A stretch of 60,000 nucleotides of DNA from NCBI RefSeq assembly GCF_029227915.1, contig NC_079884.1, positions 312,001 through 372,000 of the forward strand, in the 5' to 3' direction. This DNA is from Hydractinia symbiolongicarpus (lineage: Eukaryota > Cnidaria > Hydrozoa > Anthoathecata > Hydractiniidae). Position 1 is the stretch's first letter. Each line of letters starts with the position of its first letter. Below are positions 11,075 through 23,000 of the stretch, piece after piece. The notes beneath the pieces were generated by a model, which was not told where the DNA came from, searched no databases, and worked only from the letters and a program-made list of their open reading frames with translations. Made by a program: the position numbers and the translations under genes.

Positions 11075-14000
11075 GTTTGTTAGTTTTTGAAGAGTAATTG
11101 TTATTTATATATTCAAAAGTTGTAAATTATGTAAATGTGGTGATACCAAACTCCATTTGTTGAATTCAACAATTATATGTCATACAAAAATTGTATCTTT
11201 TTGGCATGCTCAGTCTTGTTAAATATGGTTTTTAAAAATTTGAACTGATTCAACTGCTTAGGGATCGTCCACAAATTTCGTCTAAATTCGGCTCATTTTA
11301 AATCGTCTTGTAAATTTGTTTTGTTCGTCTTAACTCTTTCATACGAGACGATTTTTTGTGATAACATTGTAGTGTCTTAACCGTCTTAATTCGTCTCATA
11401 TCGTCTCCTGATAGTCACAAATTCGTCTCCGAATATCATATTTTAAAAACAAATTCGTCTCCGAATCGTCTCATTTCGTCTATGAATTTTCTTAATTCGT
11501 CTCAAATCGTCTCAATTCGTCTCTGCTATAATAAATTCGTCTCAAAAGTTGAAAAATATTTTCGAACACTTCCGTGAGTTTAACACGAAACTTTAAAAAT
11601 CTTGGCCAGGAGACCCAGCGTGATTTTGTTCCGTGAAAAAGAAATTATTCCATTGTTCTAGCGGAACGGCAGTGGCATAGCCTAGTTAACTAAGCTTTCT
11701 TCTTCAGTTGATAAAATGAGTTTCTCTCAAACTAAAGCTTAGACGCGAACGAATGACTCAGCGGAAACCCCGAGTTTAAATCGAACAATGTGACTAATCG
11801 CTTCGGAGGACATTTTAATTTATCTGTGAGTTGTTTACCAAGCTTGGTCAAATCTTACTTTGGTAAAAACTTTGTAGAATACTAATGTTTGTTAGGGTGA
11901 GTGAAACCACTCGCTGGAATATTCGGGATGAAAAGGGCTTTCCCCGATAATAATCACGTGAGCAGAGAACAATAGAATTAGCCAATCAAAAAGCGCGGCC
12001 AGATTTTGGCCGCAGAAAAATCGTTTGAGACCCAGCGTAATTTTCCCACCTTAACTACTCCGATTTCCCGGTGGTAAGAAAAATTACGCTGGGTCTCCTG
12101 GCTAGCAGTGGCACAGCTACTGATTAACTTAAGCTACATTGTTTGTACTCGTTCGATTGTTGAATGTTACGGTCTGTATATTTATCAAACTTGGCAACAT
12201 TTTATCACAGCAAACTTCGTCGTTCGAAGCTGGAACTATGTTGTGGAAAAGCGAAACAAATCTCACAAAAAATATTATTATTGGTCGTGACAGATGGAAT
12301 CTTGAGTTATTTTCGATATTTACTGGTAAGTATATCTGAAACTGAATTTAGCCATAAATATTCTTTAAGATTAGGATTCTTTAAATATGTTGTTAGGAAG
12401 GAATATATAGATATTAAATATAGATAGTTAGATGCGAAACATAGCTCGTCTTTACTGGGAGATATATTCGAAATGGCTGGCGTTCCTCCGCAAACGTCAC
12501 ATCATCGAAAAACATTAAAATTAGCCAATCAAAAATCGCCGAAAATTTTCTTGAGGTAGAAAATAGCCTTAACATGGTATTCATTAACTAAACGAAACCA
12601 GTACACAGATCAGGGATAAAAGCAAAATTTATGTCAAGATGTTTGTTCTCAGGTGTATTTAGGTGTATTTAGGTGTATTCTGCCTGTAATGGTTCGTACA
12701 TTTCAGTATATTAGCTCTTTTTAACTTAATACATTTAAATGTTATGTTGGGGAGCTAAGAGAAACCGTCCTTTTCGAATTTTTCAAGAAGAAAAATGTAA
12801 CAATTTTTATCTTCTGCTCTGTGTTCGAATCGTGATTCATTCATTGGTTTCAGAGGGTCAGAGCACACGTGCGAGTGAGTTGTCGTTTTTTTTATCAGTT
12901 TGATTCTTTTTTTAAGTATGTTATGAGAAACATAAACATGCTGAACCTATACCCAAAGAAAAGTTAAAATAGGGAGTTAATAAATTTTAGATATTTCTAT
13001 TAACTATGATAAATCATAGTTAGAAATATCTAAAATTTATTTTGTAAGACATTTTATTTTGTAAGGGAATAAAAAAAGTGCGAGAATAAAAAAGCGCGGA
13101 ATAAATTAGAACAAATTCTTTTTCAAACAATATTAAAATAAAAACTTAAAATACGAAGACAAGTCAGAATAAGGAGCTAAAAAATTTTATCTGAAATTTC
13201 CACGGTTTTAGGAAATCAATCATCTCAACATTTTACGTTATGCACGTTTTTTTTATAAGAAACCAGTCCATAAATACGTAGCTAAATACGTATGCAAAAA
13301 CACTTTTACTTTGACCTTTCTGTGCCTAAGGTTTTTTATAGAATGCGAGAAAAAAAAAGTTCGGAACGTGAGAATTGACCTAAATAATTTCGTCTATTTA
13401 TTTTATCAATCCGTGGTGTCCCTTATTTTCTGACTTGCCTTTCGACATTTTGAGTTAATGATTTCATTTAAATTGTTTTTTATATTATTTTCAAATTCCT
13501 CCTTATGCTCCTTCCTGGCCTTCTGCAAAATTATTCCCATTCTTCGTGGTGACAACACGTTTTTATTTTTGCCACCATTCAACCTGCCACCTGCTAATTC
13601 GGCAAGGGTGAAACGCTTACCCAGCTCTTTTTTAATTAACGCGGAGCATGGGTTAATTTTGCGTAGCGGGTTTTTTTTACCAACGGGTGGTGTGGCTTGC
13701 GGAGTTGCGACTTGCGGCCGTGCTTCAACATGCGTGGTCTCCATGCCCATGTCATCATGTTCTGTGGGCAAGAAAAGTAGCGGATCAAAATTATTTTCCA
13801 GCATCTCAACATAACTATTCGGTGGCTGGGTAATTGTTGCTGGCAAGGGCAATGGTTCCTGGTAAATTTTATTTTTAGCCTCGTATAAGTTTCTTTTTTT
13901 CATGATGTAACTCTCAAGCACAGCAGTTCTTGCGCTTATAGCATCTACTTTTGTGTCCAACTTCTGACACAGGCCCAGTATCAAATCAGTGTTTCTTTTT

Positions 14001-17000
14001 GTTTCGTGGATTACCTGTGCCAGATTGTTGGACTCAAAATCGATTTCATGGTCGGCAATGTTAAAATTTGGAATGTTTTGAACACAATCAGCAATGAAAG
14101 AGCTTGTGGAGACGGTAGCAGGATCATTTTTTAAAGTGGACACGATTGACGGTAATTCTGGTGTGATATTAAAAAGAAAATTTTCCGGAGTCAAAAGATT
14201 AATGGCTGGCGAAGTTTTAGAAGGTGAATGATCAGGCGATGTTTTGGATGGTAAATGGTCAGGCAAGGTTTTAGATAGTGAAAGGCCTGAACATTGAACG
14301 ATCAAACAATCTAAACGTAAATTCAACCACAAATAACCCAACGACATCAGGTTAACTACTGCTTTTGTTGACCAGTCGGGGCCTCCATCTGCAATTGCAA
14401 CGACGTTATAAACATTTTTAATTTTTTTTTCTTGTTGCAAAAGATGAAGAAGATAGTTTACATGCATGACGTTGGTGGCTTCTACTAAACGTGAAGGATA
14501 TAAATGTATGAAAAGCGGACCTTTACGGGACCATTTGATTTTGCTTCTACCAACTTTGTCCTTGGTTCTTTCTGATTTTAGGACCAGAAAACTGCTTCCT
14601 TCAGACAAAGACCTTTTTCTATTTATTTTTAAAGGCTGGCGGGTTGGAGATAATGAGCGTGATCTTGTTATTCTCACCTTTAATTGTTGATAACCTGCTG
14701 GGGTTAATTTACTATTCGGATAGGGGAAGTCGTGGTCATTGTAAATGGGAGCCTCATTTTCGATGTGATAACGTCGGATTTGCGCACGTCTACTCGTGGC
14801 GGGAATACCAACATCCACCTTGTTTTTGTTGTCAACTGACAAGGAGATTGTGTTTTCATTGCATAACTGCGCTAACTCATTAACCAAGTTAACTTGGGAG
14901 CAAGAAAAATGAAAATCTTCATGGATCTTTTTTTCTCCCGTGTTGCGCTTGGGCGGAACACGTGCATCAACCAACGATTTGTGACGCTTGCTCGAAGTGG
15001 TTTTTTTTCTCCTCGGTCTCATGAGGTAATGCACTGCGCTCTTACTCACATTTAACCCGAGCGTACTTTTTATGTGAGAGACAATATCTTTTAAGCTTAC
15101 ACCATTTGTGTACATAATACTGTCTCTGCGCCTCAAATGGGCCTCGGCCGAGTTCTGACTTATGTAGGATGCGATACATGGAACCAAGCCCGGATGTTGC
15201 TCGTGTAGCGCTGGTCTGCCTCGTTTTTTTGAAGCTAAAATAAGAAAAAGACTATTCTATAAATGCAAATAATGACGCGAGTGATTACTAAACAAGTTTA
15301 TTAATGTTTATTTAGTAAAATCTGACTTGAGGCTGGCTATTCTTACTTTTGAGACTTTCAGTCTGTTTTATTCTTATTTTGTTCTTAATAGTAAGAACAC
15401 GACTTCAGAATTTAGCCTCTATTTGTTCTTATTGATATATTTTTCCCAAAGTTTCTGAAATTTATGTATTTATATACATGAGATAATATGTTTAAGTCCA
15501 GCACAAAATATAAAAAATTCAAGCAAACAAAAAAAGATTACTGGAATACATTATTTTGTTCTTATAATCTGTGAAGGAATTCAGGTTGAGTACGTTTTTA
15601 ATATGTTCTTAATTATTGGCAAAATCTCAGCCTCAACGCTCTTAAAAACGCAGTTTTTATAAAACAAATCGCGTATTGAATTGACAAAATTGAAGGCTAA
15701 AGGAAAAAAGTTTATCCATTTGATTTTTTTTTGTGATAGTTTACAAAAAATGATTCAAATCTTAATCCATGGGCACTAGGCTGCTCAACTGAGTGTCTAA
15801 ACAAGCGGCTATCTAATTTGTCTGAAATCATTTTACGTAATGCAACCGCACGTCACACAGTTTTTTTGCGGAACATTATTTGCTTCTGACAAGCCGTTTC
15901 TGTCACATAAAATTGTTAATAATTTTTTTTTTGCAATGTGCAGCCCACCATAATCAATTGTATAAGTATAATTATACATTAAGTTAATATAACAGTGCAA
16001 GTTGACAAAAATAATAAAGCAAAAATAGTTTTTTTTCGTAATTTTCAGAAGCAATATCGCAACAAACTTCAATTGCTATTATTTACTTCTTATGCTCACA
16101 CCGGCATGTGCGAAGAGAAAAGTTAAAATAGTGAGGTTTTTCGAATATTTGTGTGTTGTTGGTAAAAAAACAACAAATCTTTTAAAGATTTTGCATCATC
16201 GAGCTTTAAATTTACGAATAAAGAAAATATATAGTTTTATAATTATAGTAGTTTTTTTCTCATGACTACGGAAAAATCACAAGATAAATTGGGCAATTAT
16301 ATATTTTTTTGTTTTCAAGACCGTTGCTGAAAATTTTACGACGAGATAAAAATAAATATTTACCGCATTGTAAAATTTCGTTGATGTAATCTTCATTTTC
16401 ATCATCGGACAAAGAATCGTCCGTAAACAACCAATCTAGGTCGCTGTCGCTATCTGAAATATCTGAATACATTAAAACCACTTTAAAAAACACTAGCTTT
16501 TTAAATAAATTTTCGTGTTTAAGAAACCCTGTCGTCTTAGTTCGTCTCAATTCGTCTCCGTGATTTTACCGCAGCGTCTTAATTCGTCTCAATTCGTCTC
16601 CGTGATTTTACCGCAGCGTCTTAATTCGTCTCAATTCGTCTCCGTGATTTTACCGCAGCGTCTCAATTCGTCTCAATTCGTCTTAAAATATTTTGTTCCA
16701 CTTTTTTTATTCTGAGACGAATTGACAAAATATCGTCTCCTGATATTTATGAGACGATTTTTAAATCGTCTCAATTTCAATTAAGAACAAAACGAGACGA
16801 ATTTTTTTTAACTTTTTCGTCTTATAGCGTCTCGTTAATGGGACGAAATTTGTGGACGATCCCTTAAAATAATTTGAAAGGTCTTGCACACGTGACGTTA
16901 TTAGTCTTTCTTTTTTGAAATTTGTGGCAAAAAACCATCTTTACTCGTTTTTTTGGAAATAAAGATGAAAATTTCTTCTTGTGTATTTCTTGGCAGGTTT

Positions 17001-20000
17001 CTCTTTAATTAAATCAAATTTGATTAATGAAATCATGCTTTAATATTACTATTTTTAGGGTGGAATTTTACCATGGATCCCCAATGGCGTTGTTGCATAT
17101 TCCTGAACCTGTTGAAGGTTGTTAAATCAGTTTTATTTCTAACTGATTATGTTTTTGAATAAACCCCCTCCTTTTTCCCAATTTTTTTCAAAAATGTGAA
17201 GTCTTTAATTGTATTAATTAATACACCTATTTAACATTACGCGCGCCATTATTATTCCGCGCTAGGGAAGGGAACTGGGTTCTAAGAAGGGGTGCCTGAT
17301 AAAATCTTCCTTGTGTTCTTCTTAGTTAAACTTGATGAAAACGAAGTATAAACAACACGCTTACATTTATCTATCTGCACAAAATCTTTTATTTCAAGAA
17401 TTATTTATCATGCCAAGTGTAAACTGTGCTGTTATTGGCTGTTTTAATAGCACTAAGAAGCTGCGAAAATGGAAGAAGGAACGATGTGAAATTCACGAAG
17501 TTAACCATGAAGAATGTTCATGTCAGCGACCGTTTAGTTTGTATTGTTTTCCAAGCGTCCTTAGAAATAACGAACAGAGACAGCGTTGGATAAAAGCTAT
17601 GAGAAGAATTAACCCAGATAAAAGTGATTGGGTACCAAAACAAAGTGACAGGGTATGCTCTGTTCATTTTGTTGATGGAACACCTTCCCAAAAGTATCCA
17701 GACCCAACACTAGAATTGGGGTACGACACTCCTGTTACTAAAAAACCTAGGAGGGAACTATTTCGACATTCTCTGGAAAAGTCATCTCTTGATTCAGAAG
17801 ATGTTCCCAGCAATGAAGCCCAAGAAGAGGAACCTTGTTGCTCAAATATTTCTGACGCATCAGGATTTTTTTCACCGACAATACCAGACCACTCTTACAC
17901 TATTTCTTCACCGCCTACATGTGAATCATGCAAAGACAAGAGCGAAATGATCAAATCTTTGGTCAGTAAAGTGAACTCCTTAACTGTACAAGTAAAGAAG
18001 TATAGAGGCAAAGCCTTTGAAATTGTTAAAAATACAACAATGACTTGGAGAATCATTAAAAGTGATTCCAAAATGAATTATTACACTGGTCTATCTTCTA
18101 TCATGTTATTTAACACTCTGTTATTGTTATTAAAGCCTTACTTACAGCAAGTGAATTATTGGAGGGGGTCAAAACGAGCATGTTTAAGTACTAAAATAAA
18201 GCGTCAAACTAAACATGTGAAAAAGTTAACACAGCGTGACGAGTTTCTGTTAGTTTTGATGAAACTTCGTTTGGGCTTACTGACAGAGGACCTTGCAGAT
18301 CGTTTTGGAATATCACCATCAACATGTTCCACAGTATTTGTAACTTGGATTAGAATTATAAGTAGAGTTTTGGGTGATGCACTTGTTGTCTGGCTGCCAA
18401 GAGAAGCCATTCGTGATAACTTGCCTAAAACATTTGCCAAAGCAGGTTATTCCAAATGTCGGGTTATAATTGATTGTGCTGAGGTGTTCATTGACAGACC
18501 AAAATCCTTAACAAATCAAGCATCTACTTGGTCAGACTATAAACATCACAATACTTTAAAATTTCTTGTTGGTATAAGCCCTTCTGGATATATAACTTTT
18601 TTATCTGATTGTTATGGTGGGCGCGCGTCTGATAAATTTATTACAAATGACTCTGGATTTTACGATTTGTTAGAAAGGGATGATGAAGTTATGGCAGATC
18701 GTGGATTTCAAATCAGAGAAGAATTAATGTTACGTTTTTGCAAATTAGTTGTTCCACCAGGTGCACGTGTAAAAAGTCAGATGACAAGTGCTGAATGTAA
18801 AAAAACTAAAGATGTAGCAAATTTAAGGATTCATGTTGAGCGAGCAATTAACAGAATTAAGTTTTACCGCATACTCAAGGGAGTGTTGCCTGTTACAATG
18901 TTACAACATGCAGATCATATAGTTAAATGCTGTGCTGCATTATGTAACCTAAAGCCTGTATTAATTAAAAAGAAACCAGAAAAAACTACTTGAACACTTT
19001 TGTAAATTTTCTTTTTTCACATTTTTTGCTTGTTTTGTTAATATTTTTACCAAAAAAAGTTGTCTAAGTTATTCTGTTTTTTTAATTATTGTTATCTACT
19101 CGTATCTCCCTTTGTTTACATGCGCACTCATTCTAATATTTCGGGCTCGCCTACCTACTTGAAATAGTTAAAGTTAATGGCCGTAAGTGTCGGAAAATCG
19201 AGGCCACACAAAAATTTATCAGAATACCTCATGGAACGTTTAAAGAAATATAAAAAAATACTGTATGTACTTAATGCCTAAATGAGAGGTAGCCTATGCC
19301 AAATACTTTTCTTAAGGGAATATTTTGATTAGAAGACACATGGTCATTTTAACGCAGAAACATCAGGCTACAGATGGCATTTAAAAAAATTGGTTGAAAT
19401 GTATTTGTAAAGCACGTTCAAATCAAAGAAAGATAAATATGCTCTTCAAACTTTTATTTCTAAACAGACAAATATATACAAAAATAATTTTCGATAGCTT
19501 ATGCATAAAATAAATCATCCTGAAAATATGGATTTTAAATAAAATGTGTCGTAATATTCTATAAAAGTTTTTCTCATAGAATTCCACACTTCAGGCTCAA
19601 AGTTTATAATGTCGTGCACCATCCCATGAGGTGTCCAAACTACAAAATGACATTGGGAAAAGCCAGTTACTCCCATTTGCATAACACATTGTGTGTAATA
19701 TTTGTGGTTTTTGTTCAATACTGTTTTTTCTTCCATGTGCGTCAAGTAGGGTAGTTTTACGTTTAAATCCTTTGGCGTCGTGTAATTAATCGAAAAAGGA
19801 CATTTTACTTCTAAACATGCTGGCAGACAACAATCACATGTTATTATTCTGTCTGGACTTGCACCAATGTAAGGTGTGTTTTTATCTAAATACAAGCCAC
19901 ACTCTAAAACCTTCACATTTTTATGCCCTTGTAAGAAGTTGTCTTTAAATGCATTAACAGCATTTATTTCCATTGTACGACCATATTTTAGTGCTGGTAT

Positions 20001-23000
20001 ATTAGGGCTAATAAATGACATGCCTGAAACTTTCTGGTTTAATGCCCAGATATTAATGGATCCTCCACCTCCTGATTTAACTTTTTTCATTTTTGTTAAA
20101 ACTTCATGGCCTTTTGAGGCAGAGATTACATGCTTTCTAAAATTATACCAACCAGTATTCTCACTTTGTCCTTGGGTTAATTTTTCAATATGAATAACTT
20201 TCTCGGGTGTTACATATGCCACTAGATTGCATTCAAATTCAGTTTTTGTTTTTGACATTGCAAGTATGTCACTTATACTGTATATGTCTGATGGTTGAGT
20301 TACATCAGAAATACTTAAACACTCTCTAACAAAGTCAATTTCTGGTTTTGGTACAGCAGTAAATAAAATACTTTCAGGAATAATTTCTTTTAATTCGTCT
20401 GCTATTTCGTTAAGAGAAAGTAATTTCTCGCCACAATGTTGAAGAGGATCAAAGTTCTTTTTAGGTGTCGATACTAAAGGGCGCTTTCTCTTTCCTCTGT
20501 CTGAAAAGTTATCTCTGCTAAAATTCAAGTCTTTAATTTTAGTTGGAGCTACTTGCTTTCTGTTAGGAAGCCACTCGTTAGCGGTGCTTGTACAAGCTGT
20601 ATTTGTAAGTCCAATTCTGACAGCAGCTTCAATGCGATATAAAGCAGCCGCAACATGATTACATGTCTGACTCATTCCAGCCATGCATGTACAATGGCAC
20701 GACATTATCTTACCACTTTTTTCCAGAATTAACCATAGTTTATGGAAAGGATCGTTAATCGCTTGCGACTTTCTGCATGTACCTTTAAAAATGCAAAAAT
20801 TACTTCCCGATAAATCATGATAGGCGAGAGGTTGAAGCCATCCAGATTTATAATAGCTATATGCCTTTGAGTTTTTGTAGTCATTTAAATCTGAACTACC
20901 TAGTTCTGATGGATAAAACATAAGGTAGCTAAAGATGTCAGGATACAACACCATGGGCCAAAACTTTATTCCTTCTTGCTCATCCATCCAACCGTGAGGT
21001 ATTTTAAAAGGATCTGGAAGTGTTCTATCGTTTATTTTCAGCTTCTTCTGATACTCCTCTTTTAAATTACTCTCTACTTCTTGAGCAGTTTTCACAGGCT
21101 GGACGAAGTTCTCAGCTGCTGAAAACACTCGAGCAATTAGTTCTTCCTTTCTTCCACTTATCCTTAAATTTCTAACTCTCAAGTAGTTCTTCAACTCTTC
21201 GACAGACATTTTTGATATTAAATCGTAATCCATGTTTGTTTTAAATGTTTTAAAAAGTTGGTAAATAATTTGATAGCTATAGCGCGATGTTTATACTTCG
21301 TTTTCTCAAGTGTACTGAATCTTAGCGGCACCCCCAAATGGTACCGAGACTCCCGGCCGGGATTACGTAATCGCATAATGTTAAATAGGTGTATTGATGT
21401 TGTGTGTGGATTTTTTTTAACAATAAAGGGTTGGTTGTTTCTTTGGTGTTACGAAAAATTAAAAGAGTTGTTTATTATATTTAGAATATTTACATTTGAA
21501 GAAGCTAAACAATTGTACTTTGCATTATACTTTGCAAACTCATGAAGTTTTAGAGAAGATTAGGCATTTACTTCCAGAGAATGTGTTTCTTAGTGGGGAT
21601 GATTTTGTGCCAGGAGTTGCTGAGGAAGGAGAACAAGGTACATGTATATTTTCGATAGTCTGAAAGACTGATCTGAAATTTACCGATGAAAAAGGTGATC
21701 ATTATTTTGTGCAGGATTTGTAGTTGGTCTGTAGTTTTAAAACATTGCAGTTGTTACTTGTTGCATTTTTCTGTTTTTTTTATACAGATGATGGATTAAT
21801 AGATATTTTAAAATCACCTGTGCCAATAAAATGCTGGCCTTGTCACTTAAATAAGGTGAGGATTATTCAACTTTTACTTTCCAATAAAAAAGATTTATGT
21901 ACAATCGAACTGTTGTTGTTTTTATAGCTATGCATTAATCTTCTTCCATCTGTTGATAAATTCGAAGAACAACTTTGTGAACTGTTGCAACAAGATAGAC
22001 TCGTAAAAGATCTTGTAACAGCCGATGGTAGTGTTATAACGATTTGTGAACGAAAACTAAAGGTGGGATAAATTGTTTAGTATAATTTAAGTTGTAGTTA
22101 TGGCACAGTGCAGAGTAATACATACTATTTTATTATTTTTTTATGTTTCGTTTACATAAATAGAAATATAAGAGAACTAAAAAATAAAAAATATGATATT
22201 TTCAAGAAAAAGTGCAATAATTGTTTATCTACCAAGCAGAAAGTCATGGTGTTTTGTTCAACAGCAAATAAAATTATTGCAAGATAATATTATGTAATTT
22301 AGGCCGTCCTTAAAAATTATTTCATTTGTCGTTTTCCAACCGACTTTTGCAATTTCTAGCCATCCACAAAAAGTTTGGTTCCGGATTTTTCAACATTCTT
22401 TTATTTTCCCAGTATTTTGCTGATTTCTGACCCAAAAAACAGTTAAACAACTGACTCAAATTATTTCTACATAAAGTATAAGTATAGTTAAATAAAAAAT
22501 ATAGCAAACAAATCGGTAAGTCCAGAGGTACAAAAAATAGACCCAGTGTAATACAGTAAATCGAGGTTCATGAGAAGCCCAGAGTAGACAGCAAAAAAAA
22601 TCTGCCAAACGAGCCTGCAACAAAAGTATAAGTTGAAAAAAGGCAAACCAACAATTAATTAAGGACGGCCTTATGATAAATTTCCACATATAGAATAATG
22701 AAATTGAAATAAGTCTACTTCTCTTATGTCTTATAAATATCTTTGAAATCACAGGTGAACTAAACACCTAAACATTCTCGACATGGAGAGCACTGGATCC
22801 CTTATGACCAAATGGAAACAAAAGAATTATTTAACCATATTTTCATTTTGGAATCAGTTTTCAAAAAAGCTTTCTTTTTTTAGGAATACATTAATTTTAA
22901 TCAATCAAGAAAAAAAGATAAGCTTTTTGTTTGCTATTTCAGTAAATCAAAGAAAAAAATATGTCATATTTTTGCCTTGTATAATTAAAAATAAGTAAAA

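Larger units (their letters stand above)
11261..16863. mobile_element. 5.6 kb DNA transposon in NPHP4 intron 4, target duplication TTA
   Basis: Perfect terminal inverted repeats of at least 22 bp (GGGATCGTCCACAAATTTCG and on) are flanked by TTA (11258-11260 and 16864-16866). Both ends carry dense subterminal arrays of ATTCGTCTC-type motifs. One gene is encoded on the minus strand (13406-16472). The TWA-type 3 bp duplication is the size used by PIF/Harbinger, but the encoded protein is not a Harbinger transposase, so superfamily membership is unresolved. Without this element, intron 4 would be only about 380 bp. Confidence 0.85.
17222..21393. mobile_element. 4.2 kb THAP/YqaJ DNA transposon in NPHP4 intron 5
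   Basis: Inverted repeats begin (A)TACACCTATTTAACATTA at both ends and continue, less perfectly, for about 70 bp (GGGGTGCC at their inner side). The flanks are TTAA on the left and TTGA on the right, or a 2 bp AT/TA duplication. Two convergent genes fill it: a THAP-DDE transposase on + and a SAP-SWIM-YqaJ protein on -. From memory that gene pair fits the ISL2EU branch of the PIF/Harbinger superclade; Kolobok (THAP, TTAA) is the alternative. Both frames are open, so the copy looks young. Confidence 0.85.

Noticed and set aside
13458-14883. Plus-strand frames of 74-118 codons
   Set aside because: Antisense shadows of the 13406-15234 transposon exon.
19876-20193. Plus-strand 105-codon frame
   Set aside because: Antisense of the SAP-SWIM-YqaJ gene.
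22322-22767. Minus-strand frames of 61 and 103 codons
   Set aside because: They lie mostly within the 369 bp miniature element and its flank, have no domain and cross its boundary.
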